Of a stretch of 64,000 bases of DNA, positions 7,102 through 15,775 are shown piece by piece. Within the stretch, counting starts at the first letter, position 1, and each line of letters opens with the position of its first letter. The DNA is from Mixta mediterraneensis. GTDB taxonomy: Bacteria > Pseudomonadota > Gammaproteobacteria > Enterobacterales > Enterobacteriaceae. Below the pieces are notes generated by a model, which saw only the letters and a program-made list of their open reading frames with translations, did not search any database and was not told the DNA's origin. A program made the position numbers and the translations under genes. The DNA lies in contig NZ_JACFXY010000008.1 in the NCBI RefSeq assembly GCF_014946725.1, positions 146,584 to 210,583 of the forward strand, in the 5' to 3' direction.

Positions 7102-8199
7102 TCAGTTTTTATTGTTTTTGTCAACTGCTGCTAGTTCAAATTTTTCATGCAGGGATTTGGGGTATAGCTCCGTATAAACCTGCCATAAAACATTTAGTGA
7201 GCGATGGCCGGTGACCTGAGCCACTTCTTCGATACTGAATCCAGCCTCGAACAGGCGGCTTGCTCCTTCGCGGCGCAGATCGTGGTAGCGCAAGTCTTCA
7301 ATGCCCAGGGCGTTCCTGACACGTTGAAAACCCGCCGTTACGGAACGGGAATTGTAGGGGAAAATTAACTCGCTGGTTTTGGGCTGGCGCTGCACTATGC
7401 TCCAGGCATCGCCGAGAAGTGGTACCAGCATGTGGTTACCTGATTTTTTGCGCGGGTCTTTTCTGTCTCTGACCAGTACGGCCCTTTGTTTTTCGTCCAC
7501 GTCCTCCCATCGGATTTTGCACACTTCGCCCACCCGCATACAACTGAGGATCGAAAAGTTCAGAATATCAACGAAGGGGATTTTTGCCGCGATGTGATCG
7601 CTTCTGGCATCAAGCCCTGCAATCAATCTGTCTAACTCGTTGCTTACCGGACGGCGGCTGCGGCGCTTAGATTTGCCAATCAGCCCCATCTGGAGCAGTA
7701 GCGGTCGTGCATCAGTTGCTGGGTTGGTCGTGTAGTCGATACCGTAGACGGGTTTGGCAGACGCCAGAACGGAAGAAAGATAACTCACATCGTGGTTAAC
7801 AGTGGAAGGGCCAGCACCCGCGCCATTTCGCTGGCGGCAGTGTTCGATAACGTGGCTGGTTGAGAGGTCTGTAAGAAGGATTTCGGCGATGTCGCAGTCC
7901 AGCAACATATCCAGTACGTAACGTTTTGTGCGTCCGGCTTTGCCGCCGAGGTTGGGATCGTTGATATAGCGTTTTAGCAGATCGCCAACGACCATTTTGT
8001 TTAAGTCGTTGGCGGTCGGCACCCCATTTGTTTCCAGTTCAGCGACCCTGCCAGCACCCCACGTTTTGGCATGGGCCTGTTTGCTGAATGTTCGGTTTTC
8101 CCGGTAGATGTATTTCCCACCTTCTTTTACGCCCACGGTGCAGCGGTAGCGTAAAGTCCCATCGGCGCGTTGACGTTTTTCTATGCTATAGTAGGCCAT
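7102..8199 (-). CDS. phage tyrosine integrase
   Basis: A 365-residue tyrosine recombinase that integrates and excises the prophage. The N-terminal arm-binding part (residues 1-60, YYSIEKRQRADGTLRYRC) precedes a SAM-like core-binding domain and the catalytic domain. Catalytic residues visible are the Arg in LSCMRVGEVCKIRW, the HDLRREGASRL box (His-x-x-Arg), the TGHRS His and the nucleophile Tyr in WQVYTELYP. Start ATG at 8199 has a good AAGGA site. The gene ends the prophage and reads away from dusA, which begins 90 bp beyond its start. This fits the group of dusA-specific integrases. Confidence 0.95.
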   Translation of the reverse strand: MAYYSIEKRQRADGTLRYRCTVGVKEGGKYIYRENRTFSKQAHAKTWGAGRVAELETNGVPTANDLNKMVVGDLLKRYINDPNLGGKAGRTKRYVLDMLLDCDIAEILLTDLSTSHVIEHCRQRNGAGAGPSTVNHDVSYLSSVLASAKPVYGIDYTTNPATDARPLLLQMGLIGKSKRRSRRPVSNELDRLIAGLDARSDHIAAKIPFVDILNFSILSCMRVGEVCKIRWEDVDEKQRAVLVRDRKDPRKKSGNHMLVPLLGDAWSIVQRQPKTSELIFPYNSRSVTAGFQRVRNALGIEDLRYHDLRREGASRLFEAGFSIEEVAQVTGHRSLNVLWQVYTELYPKSLHEKFELAAVDKNNKN

Positions 8200-8220
8200 G
8201 CTATTCCTTTACCTTCGTTC

Positions 8221-8256
8221 AGCACCCCAAAAATAAGGGGTGCTGCTGGGGGTGCT
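8221..8256. repeat. inverted and direct repeats in the integrase upstream region
   Basis: AGCACCCC (8221-8228) and GGGGTGCT (8237-8244) form a perfect 8-bp inverted repeat around an A-rich loop. A further GGGGGTGCT follows at 8248-8256. The position between int and dusA suggests integrase arm-type binding sites or an int operator. Confidence 0.5.
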
Positions 8257-8288
8257 GATAAAGAAAAAATACGACATAAAGACAAAAA

Positions 8289-9338
8289 ATGCACGAAAAT
8301 AAAGAAACTCCGAACCCGCATCAGAGCAGAGAAAACAGCGGTGTAGCGCCAAAATACAGTCATTCACGCTTTTCCATTGCCCCGATGCTCGACTGGACCG
8401 ATCGTCACTGTCGCTATTTTCACCGTCAGCTTACTGGCAACGCACTGCTTTATACCGAAATGGTGACAACGGGTGCGATTATTCATGGCAAGGGTGATTA
8501 CCTTGCATATAGCGAGGACGAGCATCCGGTTGCGTTACAGCTTGGTGGCAGCGATCCCGCCGCGCTAGCGCAGTGCGCCAGACTGGCGGAGCAGCGCGGT
8601 TATGATGAAATTAACCTGAACGTAGGTTGCCCGTCAGATCGTGTACAAAACGGCCGTTTTGGCGCATGTCTGATGGCAGAGGCCGGTTTAGTTGCCGACG
8701 CCATCAAAGCAATGCGAGATGTGGTCAGCATTCCGGTCACAGTAAAAACCCGCATTGGCATTGATGAGCAGGACAGTTATGAATTTCTGACCCAGTTTGT
8801 TGGAACGGTGGCGGAGCGTGGCGGATGCGATACCTTCATCATCCATGCCCGTAAAGCCTGGCTTTCTGGGTTAAGCCCAAAAGAAAACCGCGAAATCCCT
8901 CCGCTGGATTATCCGCGCGTTTACCAGCTAAAACGCGATTTTCCGCACCTGACGCTGGCAATCAACGGCGGTGTGAAAACGCTGGAAGAGGCGAAGCAAC
9001 ATCTGCAATTCCTGGACGGTGTAATGATGGGCCGTGAGGCGTATCAAAATCCAGGTATACTGGCGCGGGTTGATCGTGAGCTGTTTGGACATGACGCTCC
9101 GGTTGCCGATCCGGTTGCCGTAGTCCGTGCAATGTATCCTTATATTGAAGCTGAGCTGGCAAAAGGCACTTACCTTGGACACGTGACGCGGCATATGCTG
9201 GGCCTGTTCCAGGGAATTCCAGGAGCACGGCAGTGGCGGCGTTATCTGAGCGAAAATGCCCATAAACCGGGGGCTGATGTTCGCGTCCTTGAGGCGGCAT
9301 TAGCGCGGGTGGCTGACAAAATTCCCCAGGAAGCCTGA
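8289..9338 (+). CDS. dusA: tRNA-dihydrouridine synthase A
   Basis: DusA is the FMN enzyme that reduces U20/U20a in tRNA to dihydrouridine. The 349-residue product has the N-terminal FMN-binding motif [17 protein letters not shown], the conserved [19 protein letters not shown] with its active-site Cys, and [19 protein letters not shown]. The first roughly 25 residues ([12 protein letters not shown]...) are variable and precede the conserved part. The prophage integrase lies directly upstream, and dusA 5' ends are known prophage attachment sites, so this 5' end may be phage-supplied. The upstream ribosome-binding site is weak (AAAGACAAAAA). The gene is otherwise complete. Confidence 0.95.
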   Translation: MHENKETPNPHQSRENSGVAPKYSHSRFSIAPMLDWTDRHCRYFHRQLTGNALLYTEMVTTGAIIHGKGDYLAYSEDEHPVALQLGGSDPAALAQCARLAEQRGYDEINLNVGCPSDRVQNGRFGACLMAEAGLVADAIKAMRDVVSIPVTVKTRIGIDEQDSYEFLTQFVGTVAERGGCDTFIIHARKAWLSGLSPKENREIPPLDYPRVYQLKRDFPHLTLAINGGVKTLEEAKQHLQFLDGVMMGREAYQNPGILARVDRELFGHDAPVADPVAVVRAMYPYIEAELAKGTYLGHVTRHMLGLFQGIPGARQWRRYLSENAHKPGADVRVLEAALARVADKIPQEA

Positions 9339-9340
9339 AC

Positions 9341-9380
9341 AGGCTGGTTATTTACACCACTAACTGGTTATTTCCACCAA
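9341..9380 (+). promoter_or_regulatory. tandem CTGGTTATTT repeats upstream of pspG, possible PspF sites
   Basis: CTGGTTATTT followed by (A/C)CACCA occurs twice, 24 bp apart, about 60-90 bp before the sigma54 promoter. The spacing is right for enhancer sites of the activator PspF. The assignment is inference. Confidence 0.4.
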
Positions 9381-9414
9381 GCCACATTCCTTCTTTTTAG
9401 CCTTATTCCATATA

Positions 9415-9448
9415 AATCAAAATATTAAAGATTGGCATGCTTCTTGTA
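9415..9448 (+). promoter_or_regulatory. sigma54 promoter with IHF site for pspG
   Basis: TTGGCAT-N5-TTGTA (9432-9448) matches the -24/-12 sigma54 pattern with the correct GG-N10-G(C/T) spacing. Just upstream, 9415-9427 is a full match to the IHF consensus WATCAANNNNTTR. In E. coli pspG is transcribed by sigma54 RNA polymerase with PspF and IHF. Confidence 0.75.
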
Positions 9449-9481
9449 ATAGCTATTGTTGGCTTATTAAGGAGCATTAAT

Positions 9482-9748
9482 GTGGAAATTTTATTTGTGT
9501 TGGGGTTCTTCCTGATGCTGTTGTTCACCGGGATTTCATTACTGGGTGTGATTGCAGCCTTGATAGTCGCAACCCTGGTGATGTTTGTCGGCGGTTTATT
9601 CGCTATTGTGATTAAGTTGTTACCCTGGCTGGTGCTGGCTGTCGTGGCGGTGTGGCTATATCGCGCCTTTTTCGGTGACAATAAGGGACGCTCACGTGCC
9701 AGGCTGAGACATAATATCAGCAAGTGGGATCGTGATGGCTGGCGCTAA
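9482..9748 (+). CDS. pspG: phage shock protein G
   Basis: A small (88-residue) inner-membrane protein with two hydrophobic stretches (VEILFVLGFFLMLLFTGISLLG and IKLLPWLVLAVVAVWLY), matching E. coli PspG (80 residues). PspG belongs to the phage-shock response that protects the proton motive force. I chose the GTG at 9482, preceded 7 bp upstream by AAGGAG. An in-frame ATG at 9437 lies inside the sigma54 promoter and cannot be used. The neighbours dusA and qor are the same as in E. coli. The charged C-terminus is somewhat longer than in E. coli. Confidence 0.9.
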   Translation: MEILFVLGFFLMLLFTGISLLGVIAALIVATLVMFVGGLFAIVIKLLPWLVLAVVAVWLYRAFFGDNKGRSRARLRHNISKWDRDGWR

Positions 9749-9905
9749 ATGCGGAGGCGATCACAGACTTAAAGATTGCTTAGACCATTTTCGCAATTAA
9801 ACATATTTTTTACTTATGTTTTCTGTCAGGATGAAACTCGTTGAGTCGAAACATATTCATCGCCGCTGTCCCTACACCAGCGCGAACTATAGAAAAAAAC
9901 AAAAT

Positions 9906-9932
9906 AAAGGGCTTCCTGTGGGAAGCCCTTTT
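9906..9932. terminator. bidirectional terminator between pspG and qor
   Basis: An 11-bp perfect stem (AAAGGGCTTCC/GGAAGCCCTTT) with a TGTG loop, A-rich on one side and T-rich on the other, lies between convergent genes. Confidence 0.85.
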
Positions 9933-9944
9933 CGCGTTTAACGA

Positions 9945-10928
9945 TCAGGGAATCAGTAAGCTGGAGCCTTGTGTGGCGCGGCTTTCCAGCGTTTTATGTG
10001 CCTGGCTGGCATCTTTGAGAGCGAATTTCTGCTGCTCTGGCACATCGACTTTAATCGCTTTGCTGGCTAATAGCGAAAACAGTTCAGCGCTGGCGGTTTC
10101 CAGCTCTTCGCGGTTGGTAATATAGCCAAACAGTGAGGGCCGGGTGACAAACAGCGACCCTTTCTTGTTAAGAATGCTCAGGTCGATGCCGGTCACCGGA
10201 CCCGAAGCATTACCAAAACTCACCAGTAATCCATGACGGCGTAGCGAATCCAGCGATGCTTCCCAGGTATCTTTACCTACAGAATCATAAACAACGCCTA
10301 CTTTTTTGCCGTTGGTTAACGTGTTGATACGCTGAGCAATGTTCTCTTCCCGATAGTTGATGGTTGCCCACGCACCGGCATTTTTAGCCAGTTGCGCTTT
10401 TTCTGTTGAACCCACCGTGCCAATGAGATGCGCGCCTAACGCTTTTGCCCATTGGCAGGCAATCAGACCTACGCCACCTGCTGCGGCATGAAAAAGGAAA
10501 ATTTCATCAGGTTTAACCTGATAAGTCTGGCGCAACAGGTATTGCACCGTTAAGCCTTTCAAAAAACTGGCGGCACCTTGTTCGAAGCTGATTGCATCGG
10601 GCAGTAACATTAAGCGTTCTTCAGCGACATTGTGCATTTCGCTATAGGCGCCCAGCGCGGCCTGACAATACACCACGCGGTCGCCTGGCTTAAACCGCGC
10701 CACGTTTTTACCCACGCTTTTCACCACACCCGCCGCTTCGGTGCCCAGACCTGAAGGAAAATCTTTCACCGGATAAAGCCCACTGCGCACATAAGTGTCG
10801 ATGTAATTGATGCCAATGGCTCTGTTTTCGACCTGTATTTCATTGTCAGCGGGATCGGCAAGCTCAAAGTCGATCCACTGTAAAACCTCAGGGCCGCCGT
10901 GTGCATTGAACTGGATACACTTTGCCAT
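9945..10928 (-). CDS. qor: NADPH-dependent quinone oxidoreductase
   Basis: A 327-residue zeta-crystallin-type quinone reductase of the medium-chain dehydrogenase family without catalytic zinc. Visible motifs are GGPEVLQW at the start, GLGTEAAGVV, the NADPH-binding loop HAAAGGVGLIACQWAKALGA (about residue 145) and GNASGPV. The start is the ATG at 10928, which has an AGGAG site and gives the usual QOR N-terminus (MAKCIQFNAHGGPEVL). A longer reading from 11018 adds unrelated sequence. It is divergent from dnaB, as in E. coli. Confidence 0.95.
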   Translation of the reverse strand: MAKCIQFNAHGGPEVLQWIDFELADPADNEIQVENRAIGINYIDTYVRSGLYPVKDFPSGLGTEAAGVVKSVGKNVARFKPGDRVVYCQAALGAYSEMHNVAEERLMLLPDAISFEQGAASFLKGLTVQYLLRQTYQVKPDEIFLFHAAAGGVGLIACQWAKALGAHLIGTVGSTEKAQLAKNAGAWATINYREENIAQRINTLTNGKKVGVVYDSVGKDTWEASLDSLRRHGLLVSFGNASGPVTGIDLSILNKKGSLFVTRPSLFGYITNREELETASAELFSLLASKAIKVDVPEQQKFALKDASQAHKTLESRATQGSSLLIP

Positions 10929-11023
10929 TCTTACTCCTGTGATTGTTTCATCATGAGGGTGAGGCGCGCGCCACAACAAGGTATACTGGCGCGTCCTTAC
11001 AAAAGATCGGTATTGCATTCACT

Positions 11024-12430
11024 ATGGCAGGAAATAAACCCACCAACAAATCGAACGAAACGCATGATCGTCAGCTGGCAGGAGTGAAAATGCCCCCGCA
11101 TTCGCTGGAAGCGGAGCAGTCGGTGCTCGGTGGGTTAATGCTGGATAACGAACGCTGGGATAATGTCTCCGAACGCGTCGTCGCCAACGATTTCTTTAAC
11201 CGTTCGCATCGCCTGATTTTTTCTGAAATGCAGCGTTTGCTGGAAGAAAGCCAGCCGATTGATCTGATAACCCTTTCTGAATCGCTGGAAATGCGTGGCG
11301 AACTGGACAGGGCTGGCGGCTTTGCCTATCTGGCGGAATTAGCCAAAAATACGCCAAGTGCGGCGAATATTGGCGCTTATGCGGATATTGTGCGCGAACG
11401 AGCCGTTGTACGTGAGATGATTTCTGTCGCCAATCAAATTGCCGACGCGGGTTATGATCCACAGGGTCGCAGCAGCGAAGACCTGCTGGATTTTGCCGAG
11501 TCCAACGTTTTTAAAATTGCGGAAGCCCGTGCAAACAAGGATGATGGCCCGAAAAACATCGAGCAAATCCTTGAAGCCACCGTTTCGCGTATCGAATCGC
11601 TGTACCAAACGCCACATGACGGCGTTACCGGGGTCGATACCGGTTATCAGGATCTCAATAAGAAAACTGCCGGCCTCCAGCGTTCAGATCTAATTATCAT
11701 CGCGGCGCGCCCTTCGATGGGTAAAACCACGTTCGCTATGAATCTCTGCGAAAACGCCGCGATGTTGCACGACAAACCGGTGCTAATTTTTAGTCTGGAG
11801 ATGCCCAGCGAGCAGATCATGATGCGTATGCTGGCGTCGCTGTCACGCGTGGATCAAACGCGTATTCGTACCGGCCAGCTTGATGATGAAGACTGGGCGC
11901 GTATTTCCGGCACAATGGGTATTTTGCTGGAGAAGAAGAACATGTATATCGATGATTCTTCCGGTCTGACGCCAACCGAAGTTCGCTCACGCGCGCGCCG
12001 TATTTACCGCGAAAACGACGGTCTGAGCATGATTATGATCGATTACCTTCAGTTGATGCGCGTGCCGTCGTTGTCTGATAACCGCACGCTGGAAATTGCT
12101 GAGATTTCGCGTTCGCTTAAAGCGCTGGCGAAAGAACTGAATGTGCCGGTCGTGGCGCTGTCACAGCTTAACCGTTCTCTGGAACAGCGTGCAGATAAAC
12201 GCCCGGTGAACTCGGATCTGCGTGAATCAGGATCGATCGAGCAGGATGCTGATCTGATCATGTTTATCTATCGTGATGAGGTTTATCACGAAAATAGCGA
12301 TCTTAAAGGCATCGCAGAGATCATCCTCGGTAAGCAACGTAACGGACCTATCGGGACGGTTCGTCTGACCTTTAACGGACAATGGTCACGCTTTGATAAC
12401 TATGCAGGTCCGCAATACGACGACGAATAA
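11024..12430 (+). CDS. dnaB: replicative DNA helicase
   Basis: DnaB is the hexameric helicase that unwinds the lagging-strand template at the replication fork and binds DnaC, DnaG and tau. The 468-residue product has the N-terminal collar domain (PPHSLEAEQSVLGGLMLDN), the linker helix, and the RecA-like ATPase with Walker A ARPSMGKTTFAMN, Walker B MIMIDYLQLMR and the DNA-binding/arginine-finger region SQLNRSLEQRADKRP. The start is the ATG at 11024 (MAGNKP), as in E. coli. A TATACT -10-like box lies at 10983. The C-terminus (DNYAGPQYDDE) is complete. Confidence 0.98.
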   Translation: MAGNKPTNKSNETHDRQLAGVKMPPHSLEAEQSVLGGLMLDNERWDNVSERVVANDFFNRSHRLIFSEMQRLLEESQPIDLITLSESLEMRGELDRAGGFAYLAELAKNTPSAANIGAYADIVRERAVVREMISVANQIADAGYDPQGRSSEDLLDFAESNVFKIAEARANKDDGPKNIEQILEATVSRIESLYQTPHDGVTGVDTGYQDLNKKTAGLQRSDLIIIAARPSMGKTTFAMNLCENAAMLHDKPVLIFSLEMPSEQIMMRMLASLSRVDQTRIRTGQLDDEDWARISGTMGILLEKKNMYIDDSSGLTPTEVRSRARRIYRENDGLSMIMIDYLQLMRVPSLSDNRTLEIAEISRSLKALAKELNVPVVALSQLNRSLEQRADKRPVNSDLRESGSIEQDADLIMFIYRDEVYHENSDLKGIAEIILGKQRNGPIGTVRLTFNGQWSRFDNYAGPQYDDE

Positions 12431-12557
12431 TCTTTTCTCTGTCACGTCATGCACGTCTGTGTATGACCGTCACGCCATCAGAAAATAGTGTTGGACAACC
12501 CCGCCAGTAATCAGGTTATCTGTAACAAAGCGACGCTTATAACGCTCTGGAAGCAGA

Positions 12558-13046
12558 ATGAACCACGTAGACGATTACGATCTTAAATTACTGACTTTAT
12601 TGCAATCTAATGGCCGCCTGACTAATCAGGAACTGAGTGATTTGGTCGGCCTTTCGGCATCACAATGTTCACGCCGCCGCATCAACCTTGAGCAGGCCAA
12701 CCTGATTCTTGGTTATCATGCACGCCTGTCGCCCGATGCGATTGGCCTGGGTATGGTTGGTTTGATAGAAGTGCGTTTGATTAATCACACCGCAGAATAT
12801 GTTGAAAGTTTCCATCGTATGGTGGAGCAGGAAGAGGCCATTGTTGATGCGTATAAAACGACGGGCGATGCCGATTACCTGCTGAAAGTTGCGGTCTCTG
12901 ATCTGCCTTCACTCAGCGCGTTAATCAGTCAGCTTGTCGCCGGGCATCAGAGCGTTTCTCACGTCAAAACCTCAGTGGTATTAGGTCGCCTGAAAGAGAA
13001 CGGGTTGATGATCCCTGAATATCCGGCGCGCCAAAAGGGGGCGTAA
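12558..13046 (+). CDS. Lrp/AsnC-family transcriptional regulator
   Basis: A 162-residue regulator with the Lrp N-terminal helix-turn-helix (residues 5-60: DDYDLKLLTLLQSNGRLTNQELSDLVGLS...SRRRINLEQ) and a C-terminal RAM ligand-binding domain containing the family GDADYLLKV motif. Lrp-type proteins bind amino acids and form octamers. The ligand here is not known. It lies in the same direction as the yitT-family gene 230 bp downstream and occupies, with that gene, the dnaB-tyrB interval that holds alr in E. coli. Recurrent TGCAC-containing motifs follow in the intergenic region and are candidate binding sites. Confidence 0.88.
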   Translation: MNHVDDYDLKLLTLLQSNGRLTNQELSDLVGLSASQCSRRRINLEQANLILGYHARLSPDAIGLGMVGLIEVRLINHTAEYVESFHRMVEQEEAIVDAYKTTGDADYLLKVAVSDLPSLSALISQLVAGHQSVSHVKTSVVLGRLKENGLMIPEYPARQKGA

Positions 13047-13277
13047 GCGGTTTTTTCAGTGCACAATGACGTAAAATAATGCAAAAAACACGCAAGAAAA
13101 GGGGTTTTGCACATAAATCGGCGGTTATCGTTTTCTTTTATGCACAATGTTTTTAAGTGAATCGCTTTAATTATCAACGGAATAATTTTTTGCGTTGACC
13201 GTAGCAGAAAAGAGCTGCCGGTCTGGTGTGTTTTTTGCACTTGAACGGCATCATTTGCAATGAGAAAACCCCTATGG

Positions 13278-13888
13278 ATGAACGTTGTTCAACCTTCCCG
13301 TATTCCCCATTCCCGCATTGCAGATACGCTAGCGATTGTGATGGGCACTTTATGGTGTCTTTTGGCGTAATCCTGTTAAAGCAGGCGGGGGCCTTAACCG
13401 GTGGTACCGCAGGTATCGCATTTTTAATAAGCTATGTGTCTCCGTTGTCATTTGGGAGCGCCTTCTTTCTGATTAACCTGCCGTTTTACTGGCTGGCTGT
13501 GCGCCGCATGGGCTGGGAATTCACGCTAAAAACATTCTGTGCGGTAGGCCTGGTTTCACTGTTCAGCCATTTGCATCCGCTGTTTATTCATTTTTCCCGT
13601 CTCAATCCGTTTTATGCGGTATTGTTCGGTAACGTGATCATGGGGATTGGGTTTATAGTGTTGTTTCGTCATAAAGCCAGCCTCGGTGGCGTCAATATTC
13701 TGGCACTCTGGCTACAGGATCGTTTTGGTATCCGCGTCGGAAAACTGCAGATGGCCGTCGATAGCTGTGTGGTGCTGGCTTCGCTATTTGTGGTGAACCT
13801 GCCAGTATTGCTCGCGTCGGTTGCAGGTGCGGTGATCCTCAATCTGATTATCGCCATGAACCATCGTCCGGGACGATATGTGGTTTAA
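13278..13888 (+). pseudogene. YitT-family membrane protein gene with a one-base deletion
   Basis: The downstream frame encodes a YitT-type membrane protein (VSFGVILLKQAGALTGGTAGIAFLISY...). The correct N-terminus lies in another frame: ATG at 13278 gives MNVVQPSRIPHSRIADTL and then AIVMGTL, which stops soon after. Adding one A near 13352-13353 (TTATGG to TTAATGG) joins both parts as GTLMVSFGVILL. The corrected gene has exactly 204 codons. The continuous frame from 13226 or 13274 would replace the first membrane helix with Cys/His/Pro-rich sequence (MDERCSTFPYSPF) and is unlikely to be real. YitT-family proteins are membrane proteins of unclear transport role. This is either a pseudogene or a sequencing error. 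Confidence 0.85.
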
Positions 13889-13936
13889 TGACAAACTGTT
13901 ACCCGCTTACTAAGACTAATCATGGAGATCTGCACC

Positions 13937-15130
13937 GTGTTTCAAAACGTTGATGCTTATGCTGGCGATCCGATTCTGTCGTTGATGGAAGCCTTTAAAC
14001 AGGATCCACGTGAACATAAAGTTAACCTGAGCATCGGGCTCTATTACAACGAGCAGGGCATTATTCCTCAGCTGCAGGCTGTCGCTGAGGCAGAAGAACA
14101 GCTGCATGCCGAACCGCAGCAAGTCTCGCTGTACTTACCGATGGAAGGCTTAAATTCTTATCGTAACGCAATCGCGCCGCTGCTGTTTGGCGCCGAACAT
14201 CCGATGTTGAAAGCCGGCCGCGTTGCGTCTATTCAAACGCTGGGAGGATCCGGAGCGCTGAAAGTTGGTGCCGACTTCCTGAAGCGTTACTTTCCTCAAT
14301 CAAACGTCTGGGTGAGCGATCCGACCTGGGAAAACCATATTGCCATTTTCAGCGGTGCGGGTTTTGAGGTGAACACCTATCCATGGTATGACACTGAAAC
14401 TAACGGAGTACGGTTTGACGCGTTTATCGACAAACTAAAAACGCTGCCAAAGCAAAGCATTGTGCTACTGCATCCTTGCTGCCATAACCCAACCGGCGCT
14501 GATATGACTAACGCGCAGTGGGATGAAACCACAGAAGTGTTAAAAGCGCAGGAACTGATCCCGTTCCTTGATATTGCTTATCAGGGTTTTGGCGCGGGGA
14601 TGGAAGAAGATGCTTACGCCATTCGCGCCATTGCAGCAGCGGGTTTGCCTGCGTTGATAAGCAACTCGTTCTCTAAAATCTTCTCGCTTTACGGCGAGCG
14701 CGTCGGTGGATTGTCGATCGTTTGTGATAGCGCCGAAGAATCCAGCCGGGTACTGGGCCAGCTGAAAGCGACCATACGTCGCAACTATTCCAGCCCGCCT
14801 AATTTTGGCGCACAGGTTGTCGCGCGTGTGCTGAATGACGATGCGCTGAAAACCAACTGGCTGGCAGAAGATGAAGCGATGCGCCTGCGGATTATCGACA
14901 TGCGTAGAGCGCTGGTACAGGTTTTGAGCACGGCATTACCGGGGCAAAACTTTGATTATTTGCTGAAGCAGCGTGGTATGTTCAGCTATACCGGACTCAG
15001 CGCCCAGCAGGTGGATCGCCTGCGCGAAGAGTTCGGTATTTACTTAATCGGTAGCGGCCGCATGTGCGTCGCCGGACTGAACAGCCATAACGTCCATCAG
15101 GTTGCAGAAGCCTTTGCTGCGGTGATGTAA
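13937..15130 (+). CDS. tyrB: aromatic amino acid aminotransferase
   Basis: A PLP enzyme of aminotransferase class I that makes tyrosine, phenylalanine and also leucine from their keto acids. Motifs are [45 protein letters not shown] and the PLP lysine in [18 protein letters not shown] chose GTG at 13937, which has GGAG 9 bp upstream and gives 397 residues starting [12 protein letters not shown], the length and start of E. coli TyrB. The ATG at 13922 overlaps the ribosome-binding site. I saw no clear TyrR box nearby. Confidence 0.95.
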   Translation: MFQNVDAYAGDPILSLMEAFKQDPREHKVNLSIGLYYNEQGIIPQLQAVAEAEEQLHAEPQQVSLYLPMEGLNSYRNAIAPLLFGAEHPMLKAGRVASIQTLGGSGALKVGADFLKRYFPQSNVWVSDPTWENHIAIFSGAGFEVNTYPWYDTETNGVRFDAFIDKLKTLPKQSIVLLHPCCHNPTGADMTNAQWDETTEVLKAQELIPFLDIAYQGFGAGMEEDAYAIRAIAAAGLPALISNSFSKIFSLYGERVGGLSIVCDSAEESSRVLGQLKATIRRNYSSPPNFGAQVVARVLNDDALKTNWLAEDEAMRLRIIDMRRALVQVLSTALPGQNFDYLLKQRGMFSYTGLSAQQVDRLREEFGIYLIGSGRMCVAGLNSHNVHQVAEAFAAVM

Positions 15131-15146
15131 CGCTGGGCAGGCATGA

Positions 15147-15177
15147 AAAACCGTCGCTAATATGCGGCGGTTTTTTT
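15147..15177 (+). terminator. rho-independent terminator after tyrB
   Basis: A GC-rich stem (AAAACCGTCGC/GCGGCGGTTTT with one bulge-like mismatch) is followed by seven T residues. Confidence 0.8.
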
Positions 15178-15356
15178 ATAACGTCAAATGGCATCCGTCA
15201 TCGGGACCGCTACTCGGTTATGGTCACGGAACATAATCTGATCTGAATACTGTTTTAGTCGGCAACAAGCGAGCGCCGTTTTTAATTTCCCTGTGGGGTT
15301 TACCTTTCCCTGACATGTTGCACACTTAAACGATGTCATCCATTCAGGGAAAAAGC

Positions 15357-15773
15357 ATGTGGTATCAACAAACCTTAACGCTGAGCGCGAAATCACGCGG
15401 CTTTCATCTGATAACCGACGAGATTGTCGGCCAGCTGCCTGAGCTGCCCAACATCAAGACGGGACTGCTGCATTTGCTGTTGCAGCATACATCGGCGTCT
15501 TTAACGCTGAATGAAAATTGCGATCCCACAGTGCGTAGTGACATGGAGCAGTATTTCATGCGCTACGTTCCGGAAAATGCACCCTATCAGCATGATTATG
15601 AAGGGCGTGATGATATGCCTGCCCATATTAAATCATCCATGTTAGGCGTTTCACTTATGTTGCCGATCCAGCATGGACGATTGGTGCTGGGCACCTGGCA
15701 AGGCATTTGGCTGGGAGAACATCGCATACATGGCGGCGCAAGGCGCATAGTCGCCACCTTACAAGGGGAATGA
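15357..15773 (+). CDS. yjbQ: YjbQ family protein (UPF0047)
   Basis: A 138-residue conserved protein of the UPF0047 family, with the typical [18 protein letters not shown] and [16 protein letters not shown] motifs. E. coli YjbQ has the same length and very similar sequence. A weak thiamine phosphate synthase activity has been reported for some members, but the cell role is unclear. Start ATG at 15357 has AGGGA 6 bp upstream. The ATG at 15333 adds residues absent from the family. yjbR follows after 2 bp, so the two are co-transcribed. Confidence 0.93.
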   Translation: MWYQQTLTLSAKSRGFHLITDEIVGQLPELPNIKTGLLHLLLQHTSASLTLNENCDPTVRSDMEQYFMRYVPENAPYQHDYEGRDDMPAHIKSSMLGVSLMLPIQHGRLVLGTWQGIWLGEHRIHGGARRIVATLQGE

Positions 15774-15775
15774 GG

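Noticed and set aside
7011..7214. 67-codon plus-strand frame over the integrase end
   Set aside because: It overlaps the integrase and its terminator on the opposite strand and has no ribosome-binding site.
6840..8300. Possible CRISPR or retron-like structure because of repeats near the integrase
   Set aside because: There are only two copies of the repeat with no regular spacers, and no reverse transcriptase or cas gene is present.
9437..9748. Longer pspG frame starting at the ATG at 9437
   Set aside because: This ATG lies inside the sigma54 promoter, so it would not be transcribed. The GTG at 9482 has an ideal ribosome-binding site and fits the family start.
9945..11018. Longer qor frame starting at 11018
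   Set aside because: The extra 30 residues overlap the dnaB promoter and have no family match; the ATG at 10928 has AGGAG and the typical N-terminus.
13226..13888. Continuous 220-residue version of the yitT-family protein
   Set aside because: Its N-terminal 45 residues are a shifted reading of the real family segment, as shown by the neighbouring frame; treated as a frameshifted gene.
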